Source of the DNA: an uncultured Lachnospiraceae bacterium
GTDB lineage: Bacteria > Bacillota > Clostridia > Lachnospirales > Lachnospiraceae
Length of the DNA stretch: 64,000 nt
Assembly: GCA_946531495.1 (NCBI GenBank)
Contig: CAMNAQ010000001.1
Coordinates: forward strand, 1 to 64,000
Direction: 5' to 3'
In this document: piece after piece, positions 8,448 to 15,635 of the stretch
Numbering within the stretch: position 1 is the stretch's first letter
Layout: every line of letters begins with the position of its first letter
Notes under the pieces: generated by a model
Told to the model about the DNA's origin: nothing
What the model saw: the letters and a program-made list of their open reading frames with translations, nothing else
The model's database searches: none
Translations under genes and position numbers: made by a program

Positions 8448-10139
8448 ATGAAAAGAGTACTGCAAAACGCCAGGGCAAAAAGAAAGGTACTTGTGGTCGA
8501 GGACGAATGGATAAACCGGGAGATACTCGGTAACATGCTTTCCGAAGAATATGATGTTGCCTATGCCGAAAACGGACAGCAGGCCATCAGTCTTCTTCAG
8601 GAGGATGCAGATTCTTTCTCACTTATACTGCTCGATCTTATGATGCCTGTAATGGGCGGAGAGGAAGTGCTTAAGATCTGCAGATCGGATACTGCTCTGA
8701 CCGGCATCCCGGTGATCGTAATTACCCAGGATGAAGATGCGGAGGTTTCAAGCATACGGGCCGGAGCGGATGATTTTATCAAGAAGCCTTACGATATGCC
8801 TGAAGTGATACTGGCAAGATGTGAGAGGATCATCGATCTGTATGAACAAAAGAAGCTCATTGATTCGGCTGAGATCGACCCCCTGACCGGATTATATACA
8901 AGGGATTTCTTCTTCGAATATATAAGACAGATGGAAAAGTACAGCGATGCGAACATGGATGCGATCGTTATGGACGTTGAACATTTCCATCTGATAAATG
9001 AAATATACGGCCGCAGTGAAGGTGACAGGATCCTTAAAAAGATCAGCTCGGTGATAATGACGGAGCTGCGCGACAGTTTTGCAATAGCCTGCAGATGTGC
9101 TGCTGACACCTTTTACATATATCATTCCTGTTCATCCGATTACTGCATGCTTGCTGAAAAGATACTGGGTGAGATGGCCAGCGTTTCGTTCAAAAGCACC
9201 AAGATCAGGCTGCGTATAGGCGTTAACAAAAGCGTTGACAGAAATACTGCACCGGAGCAGTGGTTTGATCATGCAAAGCTTGCATGCGACGGACTCCGCG
9301 GGGATTATACAAAACAGATAGCATATTATGACAGTGCCGCCCATGACAGGCAGCTGTACCATGAAAGACTGATACGGGACATGGACAGCTCAATAGCAAA
9401 CAAAAACTTTACTGTCTATTTTCAGCCCAAATACGGTATTGAAGGAGACAGACCTGTTCTAAAGAGCGCGGAGGCGCTTATCAGGTGGATCCATCCGGAG
9501 CTTGGAATGATCAATCCCGGAGACTTTATCCCGCTTTTTGAAAGTAACGGCCTGGTCCAGAAGCTTGACCGTTTTGTCTGGGAGGAGGCTGCTTCGCAGA
9601 TAGCTTTCTGGAAGAAGAAATTCGGGTTCACAATCCCGGTTTCCGTGAATGTATCAAGAATAGATATCTTTGATCCCGATCTTGAGGACAGGCTTCTTGG
9701 AATACTTGATAAAAACGGTCTTTCTTCCGGAGAAATGCTGCTTGAGATAACCGAAAGCGCATATTCGGACAGTGCAGAGAGACTGATAGAAGTAGTGAAT
9801 AATTTAAGAGCCAAAGGCTTCAGGATCGAGATGGACGATTTTGGGTCCGGCTATTCATCCCTTAACATGCTCACCACCATTCCCATAGATGTCCTTAAGA
9901 TGGATATGAAATTTGTAAGCAATATGCTTAAGGATGATAAGAGTCTGAAACTGTGTGAACTGGTGATGGATATATCAAAATTCCTTGAAGTTCCCGTGGT
10001 GGCAGAGGGTGTTGAAGAAAAAGCCCAGCTGGACAAATTAAAGGATATGGGATGCACGATCATACAGGGATATTATTTTTCCAAACCGCTTCCGGCTGAT
10101 CAATTTGAGAAACTGATCAAAAAGGAAACAGAAGCTTAA
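8448..10139 (+). CDS. REC-degenerate GGDEF-EAL response regulator, c-di-GMP phosphodiesterase
   Basis: Cytosolic 563-aa protein. Receiver at residues 12-130 (acidic VEDE, phospho-Asp in LILLDLMMPVMGG, IKKPYD). The GGDEF domain at about 145-300 has AADTF at residues 218-222 in place of GGDEF, so cyclase activity is unlikely. The EAL domain (about 310-555) keeps EAL at 342-344, SVNVS, ITES, DDFGSGYSS, KMDMKF, EGVEEKAQ and QGYYFSKPL, the catalytic and metal ligands expected of an active c-di-GMP phosphodiesterase. Degenerate GGDEF domains often bind GTP as an allosteric effector. It is a likely output of the phosphorelay at 5913-8347. The stop overlaps that of the convergent gene by 4 nt. Confidence 0.92.
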   Translation: MKRVLQNARAKRKVLVVEDEWINREILGNMLSEEYDVAYAENGQQAISLLQEDADSFSLILLDLMMPVMGGEEVLKICRSDTALTGIPVIVITQDEDAEVSSIRAGADDFIKKPYDMPEVILARCERIIDLYEQKKLIDSAEIDPLTGLYTRDFFFEYIRQMEKYSDANMDAIVMDVEHFHLINEIYGRSEGDRILKKISSVIMTELRDSFAIACRCAADTFYIYHSCSSDYCMLAEKILGEMASVSFKSTKIRLRIGVNKSVDRNTAPEQWFDHAKLACDGLRGDYTKQIAYYDSAAHDRQLYHERLIRDMDSSIANKNFTVYFQPKYGIEGDRPVLKSAEALIRWIHPELGMINPGDFIPLFESNGLVQKLDRFVWEEAASQIAFWKKKFGFTIPVSVNVSRIDIFDPDLEDRLLGILDKNGLSSGEMLLEITESAYSDSAERLIEVVNNLRAKGFRIEMDDFGSGYSSLNMLTTIPIDVLKMDMKFVSNMLKDDKSLKLCELVMDISKFLEVPVVAEGVEEKAQLDKLKDMGCTIIQGYYFSKPLPADQFEKLIKKETEA

Positions 10140-11716
10140 GCAAAGAATTTCTGAAGAGCATCCAGAAGCTCTTCATGAGGTATGGATTTCAGGAGATAAC
10201 CGTCAGGCCTTTGCTCAAGTATTTTCACCACCCTGTCCTTGTCGTTCATGCCCGTAAGGAATATTATGGGAATACGCTCATTGACATGATTGGACCTGAT
10301 CTTTTGCATAACCTTCTCACCGTTCATTCCGGGCATCTCATAATCGAGAAGAATAAGATCGGGGCGTTTTTTATCCAGGTAAGCAAGTGCACTTGCTCCC
10401 GAATGTGAGCAGTCCACATTGTACGAGGAAGACAGCCAGTTTTCCATGATATGGAGAAAATCCGGATCATCATCGATCACAAGGATCGTGCGGATACGGT
10501 CATTTCCGAGAGACATATTATGGTATTTCGAGATATCGGCAGCCATTATCTCCAGATTGATGGGGCGCGGGTACACGGACCTTATGTATTCGCGTCCGTA
10601 AATATCCTGTGCCGTAGCTATATCAAGCGAGTCTCCGGCAAGACAGAATATCTTGCCGTCATCACGGCATATCTCGGCAAGCATTGTACTTACTGCCTTG
10701 ATCTTGTCATTATCACCCGTGGGATAGTAAAGAAGGATATTGGAGTCCGCCCGGTGATTGAGTATGACCTTTGGAACATCAGGTATTGTCAGCACGTCAA
10801 ATCCCTCGTTTTCGAGGGATTTTATTATTCCTCTTCCGACTATGCCGGGTTCATTTATGATAAACAGGACAGTATGATCCCTGTATTTATACTTCACCGG
10901 TTCTTCCGTAGTCAGTTTTTCAAAGCAGGGTATCATGCTCCTGTATTCATCGACAAGAGCAGGTGTAAGAGCATGTACCAGCGCATATTCCTGGTGTGAT
11001 CCGGCATATTCGAGCTCTGCGGCTTTATCGGCAATCGAGGAAGCACCTATAAGTCTTGCGACACTTTTTAAGGAATGGATCCTGAGCAGGTATACCGGCC
11101 AGTTTTCTTCCTTCTCAAACTGTTCTATGTCAGCTGCTTTTTCCTTAATGGAGCGTGTAAATACCTGGAGTGTATCCAGAAAAGCTTCAGTTGTCTCACA
11201 ATGTTCGATTCCGCTTTTCAGGTCGAGCTGAGGGATGTTTTTAAGCCATGAGGGAAGGGAAGCAAGTTCCTTTTCCATGTGCTTTCTTTTTCCGTTGTCG
11301 GAAGGAAGGACAAATTTTCCTTCCGGAAGGTACGTACTGAGAATGTTTTTCAGTTTTTCGGGATCGACCGGCTTGATGAGTACATCGGCAAAGCCGGCTG
11401 CTTTGTACAGATTAATGTAGTCTCTGCCCTCGTTCGCTGTATGGCAGATGACCGGTGTTTCGGCGCCGGTATGCCGGAAGATATCCTTCAGACGCGCAAG
11501 AGTCTCTACACCGTCAATGCCGGGCATGCGGTGGTCAAGAAGGATCATATCGTAGGTGGAATTGCGGCACATGCTGAGGCATTCGTGACCGTTTTGCGCA
11601 ACATCACAGGAAACATCCATGGAAGCGAGCATGGATGCCAGGATGGCATTGTTTACAGGCATGTCATCCACTATTAGTATGTGTGCCGGATCTGAAATGA
11701 TATTATTTTCTTTCAT
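10136..11716 (-). CDS. multi-receiver/Hpt phosphorelay protein (REC-Hpt-pseudoREC-REC)
   Basis: A 526-aa protein lacking a kinase domain. Receiver 1 (about 12-130) has VDDMPVN, the Asp in MILLDHRMPGIDG and IKPVDPE. An Hpt domain follows (about 165-265) with IHSLKSVARLIGASSIADKAAELE. A third module (about 285-400) has the receiver fold pattern, but the phospho-Asp position reads ILLYYPTG and the Lys-Pro position reads YPRPIN, so it is probably a pseudo-receiver. Receiver 4 (about 408-526) has VIDDDPDF, LILLDYEMPGMNG and LLKSIP. The order suggests a phosphate hub or sink. AAGGT lies just before the ATG. Convergent with the GGDEF-EAL gene, overlapping by 4 nt. Confidence 0.87.
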   Translation of the reverse strand: MKENNIISDPAHILIVDDMPVNNAILASMLASMDVSCDVAQNGHECLSMCRNSTYDMILLDHRMPGIDGVETLARLKDIFRHTGAETPVICHTANEGRDYINLYKAAGFADVLIKPVDPEKLKNILSTYLPEGKFVLPSDNGKRKHMEKELASLPSWLKNIPQLDLKSGIEHCETTEAFLDTLQVFTRSIKEKAADIEQFEKEENWPVYLLRIHSLKSVARLIGASSIADKAAELEYAGSHQEYALVHALTPALVDEYRSMIPCFEKLTTEEPVKYKYRDHTVLFIINEPGIVGRGIIKSLENEGFDVLTIPDVPKVILNHRADSNILLYYPTGDNDKIKAVSTMLAEICRDDGKIFCLAGDSLDIATAQDIYGREYIRSVYPRPINLEIMAADISKYHNMSLGNDRIRTILVIDDDPDFLHIMENWLSSSYNVDCSHSGASALAYLDKKRPDLILLDYEMPGMNGEKVMQKIRSNHVNERIPIIFLTGMNDKDRVVKILEQRPDGYLLKSIPHEELLDALQKFFA

Positions 11717-11801
11717 ACCTTGATCTTGAAGATTGATTAATTCCCTGACTCCATAATGATATCACAAATTACATAAAACTGTGTATTTGGAGCTGACATG
11801 T

Positions 11802-11830
11802 TTGAGGGCGTTCATTACAGATGTTATAAT
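11802..11830 (+). promoter_or_regulatory. sigma-70 promoter
   Basis: TTGAGG (11802-11807), a 17-nt spacer and a consensus TATAAT (11825-11830). The predicted start at about 11837 coincides with the ATG of the mini-Hpt frame, so a leaderless message is possible. It is also the nearest good promoter for the GGDEF-PAS gene at 12041. Confidence 0.6.
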
Positions 11831-11836
11831 GTTGCC

Positions 11837-11995
11837 ATGAAATCTTTAAGAGGGAAGATGACAATTCTTATAGTCCATGCGGTCAAGAGCAGTTCAAAGA
11901 CAATAGGTGCCGTCGAACTGTCCGATATAGCGGCTATGCTTGAAGCCGCGGCAAAAGATGGCGATTTGAAGTACGCTCATTATATACGTGCCTGA
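11837..11995 (+). pseudogene. truncated Hpt domain (fragment or mini-Hpt)
   Basis: A 52-residue frame carrying VHAVKSSSKTIGAVELS followed by DIAAMLEAAAKDGD. This matches the Hpt signature (His-x-x-Lys, Gly, Leu, Leu-Glu) well, but a complete Hpt domain needs about 100 residues; the first and last helices are absent. A frame opening at 11798 would span the promoter at 11802-11830, so 11837 or 11858 (AAGAGGG just before) are better starts. Most likely the remnant of a larger hybrid kinase, since Hpt modules are usually C-terminal and the stop comes early. A functional half-domain cannot be excluded because the motif is well preserved. It precedes a GGDEF-PAS gene by 45 nt. Confidence 0.55.
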
Positions 11996-12040
11996 AGTTG
12001 CTGAGTTCTGATACAGTCTGACCTGCAGAGGGAGAGGATC

Positions 12041-13537
12041 ATGAGCATAGTAACACTTACTCTGAATAATTACATAATGATAGCGGAGCTTTTGGGATTA
12101 TGGGTAATGCTTGATTCCAACGTTCATCTGAAAAAGAGAACAATCACCGCAACACGTATCGTTATAATCCTTATTTTTTCGGAAGCTGTTTTCTGGGCTG
12201 TTGAGAGATGGACCAGGGAGATCGGTTATCTGACATGGACGAGGATCATCCTCACTCCGACCATTTATCTGCTTCACCCCATAATAGTGCTTGGAATAAT
12301 GGACATGGCGGAGTATCTGAAGAAGAACAAATTTCTCGTCTATCTTCCCGTCCTCATAAGCGCGCCGCTTCTGTACACATCCCAGTGGACTCATCTTTTT
12401 TACTGGTTCGATGAAAATAACCTGTATATCGCCGCAGACAGTATTCTGAGGTATTATCCGTATTTCCTGTTTTTAGCGTATGTTCTCATTTTTATCGGTG
12501 CATTTATCGTTCGGTATACTAAGTACGGAGCTACAGAAAGAAAGGGTATTTTGATAAGCATCGTCGCCGCATCGATCGGTGCCGTGATGCATATTGTATT
12601 TGAGATGGATGTGGATTACAGCACATTGTTTGCTTCTCTTCTCATCATTTACTATCTGTCCCTGTACGTTCTGACTGCCAAGGAGGATACCCTTACTCAT
12701 CTTCTGAACCGCCAGTGCTACTACGCAGATTCGGAAAACCATAAGGACCAGATCAGTGCGGTTGTATCGGTGGACATGAATGACCTTAAGAAGATCAATG
12801 ATACCCAGGGACATGGTGCCGGAGACAAGGCTCTCGTAACGGTTGCAGAGTGTCTTACAAAGGGGAGGATGAGAAATAAAAAAGTATATCGCATAGGCGG
12901 AGACGAATATGCGGTATTTTACATGAATAAGACCGAAGATGATGTAAAAAAAGACATAGAAAGCATGAAGGCCGAACTGGCCAAAACTCCGTATGTATGC
13001 GCTTTTGGTTATGAGATGGTCAGTGACAGTGACGTTGAAAAGGCAATGCTTGTAGCCGATCGCGAAATGTATACCAATAAAGCGAAGTTGAAAAAGGACA
13101 AGGAGAAAAAGATCGCTGCTCACAAGGAAGCTACCATCCGTGTTATGCATGAAGCCCTTGGCTCCGGTATGTGGAGCATGGAATTTGATGAGGACGGCAA
13201 AATGACATCCGTGGACTGGAGTCCCGAATTCAGAAAGATGATCGGATATACGGATGAAAGTGACTTCCCGAATAAGCTTGAATCCTGGTCAGATCTTCTT
13301 CATCCCGATGACAAGGCGGCAGTTCTTAAGGAATTTAACGATACCATATCCGATTATTCCGGAGAGAGGAATTACGATGTTGAGTACCGGCTCAAGGTAA
13401 AAAGCGGTGAGTGGAGATGGTTCCACGCCATCGGCAGACTGATCAGGTATGAAAACGGAGTTCCCATGTCATATGTCGGAATGTTCGTAGATATTACCGA
13501 AAAAAAGAATGGATATGACAAAAACCAGATAATATGA
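12041..13537 (+). CDS. membrane diguanylate cyclase with C-terminal PAS domain
   Basis: A 498-aa protein. About seven N-terminal membrane helices (residues 8-225) resemble the 7TM sensor found on clostridial kinases and cyclases. The GGDEF domain (about 225-365) has VSVDMNDLKKINDTQGHGAGD and an intact GGDEY active site, so it is probably an active diguanylate cyclase. A PAS domain (about 370-490; MIGYTDES, EYRLKVKSGEWRWFHA, YVGMFVDITEKK) ends the protein. PAS normally precedes its output domain, so a C-terminal PAS with nothing after it is unusual and may reflect loss of a downstream kinase. AGAGGGAGAGG precedes the ATG. The role is inferred to be local c-di-GMP production. Confidence 0.87.
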   Translation: MSIVTLTLNNYIMIAELLGLWVMLDSNVHLKKRTITATRIVIILIFSEAVFWAVERWTREIGYLTWTRIILTPTIYLLHPIIVLGIMDMAEYLKKNKFLVYLPVLISAPLLYTSQWTHLFYWFDENNLYIAADSILRYYPYFLFLAYVLIFIGAFIVRYTKYGATERKGILISIVAASIGAVMHIVFEMDVDYSTLFASLLIIYYLSLYVLTAKEDTLTHLLNRQCYYADSENHKDQISAVVSVDMNDLKKINDTQGHGAGDKALVTVAECLTKGRMRNKKVYRIGGDEYAVFYMNKTEDDVKKDIESMKAELAKTPYVCAFGYEMVSDSDVEKAMLVADREMYTNKAKLKKDKEKKIAAHKEATIRVMHEALGSGMWSMEFDEDGKMTSVDWSPEFRKMIGYTDESDFPNKLESWSDLLHPDDKAAVLKEFNDTISDYSGERNYDVEYRLKVKSGEWRWFHAIGRLIRYENGVPMSYVGMFVDITEKKNGYDKNQII

Positions 13538-13588
13538 TCCTTATGTTCATTTAATGCATGCATGAAATATCCGAAAATGTGATTCAGG

Positions 13589-13620
13589 CAGGAGTACCCA
13601 TAAGGATACTCCTGTTTGTT
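13589..13620 (+). terminator. intrinsic terminator
   Basis: CAGGAGTA (13589-13596) pairs with TACTCCTG (13607-13614) around a 10-nt loop, followed by TTTGTT. It ends the GGDEF-PAS transcript. Confidence 0.65.
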
Positions 13621-13734
13621 AGATAGATCATTTCTCTGAATTTTATATATGAACCGAAGGACAGGAATAAACCGGATGGTTTGAGGATATATTTAGGAAA
13701 CGCTATACCCGGAACAGGTATAAGGAGGGGAGAC

Positions 13735-14499
13735 ATGGAATTCAGGAAGATATTTGATACTATACCTGAGAGGTTTGACAAATTCAGACCGCGATACAGC
13801 GCGGATCTTTTTGAGTATCTGATCAAAACCGCGGAAATAGGTCCCGGTAAAAAGGTTCTTGAGATAGGTCCGGGCACGGGACAGGCTACTGACCCGATCC
13901 TTAATACGGGATGTGATTATAATGCCATCGAGCTTGGTGAGCATTTATACGCCAAGATGAGGGAAAAATATGACAGTCATCCGAATTTTCATATAGTAAA
14001 CGATGATTTTATCACTCATGATTTCGGAGATACCATGTTCGATATGATCTACTCGGCAGCCACGATCCAGTGGATACCGGAGAGATATGCCTTTCCCAAG
14101 ACCCTTGAGCTGTTAAAACCGGGGGGAGTTCTCGCAATGATGTTTCTTATCGGAGACTATAAGACTCCGAATGAGGAACTTTTTGCGAAGATCCAGGATA
14201 TCTACAGCATGTATTATAAGCCGGAAAAACCATATGATCAGATGAAGGAGCCCTTCGATTATCTTCATGCGACGGATTACGGCTATGTTGATATGGAAAG
14301 GAAGGATTTTCACGGTGTCAGGGTCTTTGATGCGGATGAATATGTATCATACTGCGGAACTCACAGCGATCATCTTGTAATACCCGAGCCATATAAGACA
14401 AAATTTTTCGAGGGGCTTAGAGAAACCGTCCGTAATAACGGCAACAGAGTGGAATACAGGGATACATACGTTCTGTATATTGCAAGAAAGCCTAAATGA
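13735..14499 (+). CDS. class I SAM-dependent methyltransferase
   Basis: Predicted cytosolic methyltransferase of 254 aa with the SAM motif KKVLEIGPGTGQATDPIL near residue 40, an acidic motif II (YNAIELGEHL) and a FDMIYSAATIQWI post-I motif. A longer frame opens at 13681, but the ATG at 13735 follows AAGGAGGGGAGAC and fits the family start (MEFRKIFDTIPERFDKFRP). The early RFDKFRPRY segment is typical of small-molecule methyltransferases (Methyltransf_25/11). Substrate unknown. It stands between a terminator and the XRE operon promoter, so it is likely monocistronic. It is not closely similar to the methyltransferase at 20. Confidence 0.88.
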   Translation: MEFRKIFDTIPERFDKFRPRYSADLFEYLIKTAEIGPGKKVLEIGPGTGQATDPILNTGCDYNAIELGEHLYAKMREKYDSHPNFHIVNDDFITHDFGDTMFDMIYSAATIQWIPERYAFPKTLELLKPGGVLAMMFLIGDYKTPNEELFAKIQDIYSMYYKPEKPYDQMKEPFDYLHATDYGYVDMERKDFHGVRVFDADEYVSYCGTHSDHLVIPEPYKTKFFEGLRETVRNNGNRVEYRDTYVLYIARKPK

Positions 14500-14561
14500 A
14501 CTTTTTATAGGCAGCATTTTTGAAAAAACCGGAAAAACCGGGGAAAATATGCGAAAAATCA

Positions 14562-14590
14562 GCAAATGTAAACTGTCATGTTACATTTTG
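14562..14590 (+). promoter_or_regulatory. inverted repeat upstream of XRE operon
   Basis: AAATGTAA (14564-14571) and TTACATTT (14581-14588) form an 8-bp inverted repeat separated by 9 nt, extending to an imperfect GCAAATGTAA/TTACATTTTGC. It lies about 15 bp upstream of the -35 box at 14605, a usual place for an activator or an additional repressor site. The cognate protein is unknown. Confidence 0.4.
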
Positions 14591-14604
14591 CACAGGAGAA
14601 TTTC

Positions 14605-14652
14605 TTGTCCGCAGCGGTTCTTTTTCCTAGAATCGGCATTGTAACCGGTTGC
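14605..14652 (+). promoter_or_regulatory. promoter and start-site palindrome of XRE operon
   Basis: TTGTCC (14605-14610), a 17-nt spacer and TAGAAT (14628-14633) make a good housekeeping promoter with a predicted start near 14640. A near-perfect palindrome, GTAACCGGTTGC, occupies 14641-14652, immediately at or after the start. This is a classic autorepressor position for small XRE proteins; that the product at 14682 binds here is inference. Confidence 0.5.
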
Positions 14653-14681
14653 CAAAAACAACATAACAGGAGGAATATCTC

Positions 14682-15140
14682 ATGAGCAAAATGGGAGAAA
14701 AAATTGCCGCAAAACGGAAAGATATCGGATTAAGCCAGATGGAATTTGCCGACAGACTATCTGTAACCAGACAGACTGTCAGCAGATGGGAAAACGGGAC
14801 TGTGATGCCGGATATAGATAAGATATCCGATATTGCATCGATCCTTGGAGTGAGCTGTGACTATCTGCTTAAGGATGAGATCGATAAGGAAGAGGCGGAT
14901 AAGGGCAGTGTTCCGTCCTCATCTGTCGGAAGGATCCTCAAAGGAATCCTCGGAAAAAAGGTTAAACTCAGATTCTGTGACGGAGAAACAGATATAGATC
15001 TTTTTGACCTTGCAGTTACCGTAGATGGTTTTGAAGGAAACTGGGTGAAGGTATCAGCCGTTGATAAAAAGGGAAAATCCCTCGAAAAATTCATCCCTCT
15101 TTCATCGGTCCTTTCATTTGAGATAATAGAGGAGGGCTGA
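14682..15140 (+). CDS. XRE-family transcriptional regulator with C-terminal small beta domain
   Basis: A 152-aa regulator. The N-terminal helix-turn-helix (residues 5-62) reads KRKDIGLSQMEFADRLSVT then RQTVSRWENGTVMPDIDKI, a textbook HTH_3 domain. After an acidic linker, residues 85-152 form a predicted small beta domain (LGKKVKLRFCDGE, GNWVKVSAVDKKG, KFIPLSSVLSFEII). The adjacent gene at 15142 ends in a domain with the same order of motifs, suggesting the two proteins associate. AACAGGAGGAATATCTC supplies the ribosome site. Likely repressor of its own operon through the palindrome at 14641; targets and signal unknown. Confidence 0.85.
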   Translation: MSKMGEKIAAKRKDIGLSQMEFADRLSVTRQTVSRWENGTVMPDIDKISDIASILGVSCDYLLKDEIDKEEADKGSVPSSSVGRILKGILGKKVKLRFCDGETDIDLFDLAVTVDGFEGNWVKVSAVDKKGKSLEKFIPLSSVLSFEIIEEG

Positions 15141-15141
15141 T

Positions 15142-15513
15142 ATGGATACTTTTGGAATTCTCGGATTTATCTTCGGTCTTTTGGGATTTATGGCATTTCT
15201 TTCCGAGTCGGATCTTAAGAAGCGTATTAAAAGACTCGAGGATGAGCTTTCACAGATAAAGGGGACTTCATATTCCGTTTCAAAAGAATCCCTTGGAAAG
15301 ATAGCATACGGATATATCGGAAAACAGGTCGACATATCCTTTAAGGAGGATTGCTGGGATCCGGACGTGCTTACTTACGGAAATACAAAAGGCAAAAATG
15401 TTATAATTGATGCGGACGATAACTGGATCCTGGTGGAGATAACAACACCTAAAAAGGTTCTTCTCAGGATATTCAGACTCGATTCGATAGACGGACTTAC
15501 TGCAGTGAACTGA
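15142..15513 (+). CDS. membrane-anchored partner protein sharing the XRE C-terminal domain
   Basis: A 123-aa protein beginning 1 nt after the XRE stop. Residues 4-20 (FGILGFIFGLLGFMAFL) are a single membrane anchor, followed by a short coiled coil (DLKKRIKRLEDELSQIK) and a cytoplasmic C-terminal domain (IGKQVDISFKEDCW, DNWILVEITTPKK, LRIFRLDSIDGLTAV). The last domain aligns by eye with residues 85-152 of the XRE protein: IGKQVDISF with LGKKVKLRF, DNWILVEI with GNWVKVSA, LDSIDGLTAV with LSSVLSFEII. Such a shared domain could tether or sequester the regulator at the membrane. No characterised homologue is recalled; the function is inference. Confidence 0.7.
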   Translation: MDTFGILGFIFGLLGFMAFLSESDLKKRIKRLEDELSQIKGTSYSVSKESLGKIAYGYIGKQVDISFKEDCWDPDVLTYGNTKGKNVIIDADDNWILVEITTPKKVLLRIFRLDSIDGLTAVN

Positions 15514-15635
15514 TGCCCGGCCGTTTTCAAGTCTGCGTTTTTTACACGAAAAAGGACCGGGAGAAGAATGATCGTATGCCAGACATAAAGAAAAGCGTAA
15601 ACAGTAAATCTTTGAACAGTCCCGGGAGGTAATGT

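Noticed and set aside
12473-13150. 225-codon minus-strand open frame inside the GGDEF-PAS gene
   Set aside because: Antisense shadow of an intact GGDEF domain; no recognisable domain in the translation.
15514-15566. Possible terminator after the XRE operon
   Set aside because: A CCCGG...CCGGG pairing exists, but with mismatches and no T-run after it; too weak to list as a terminator.
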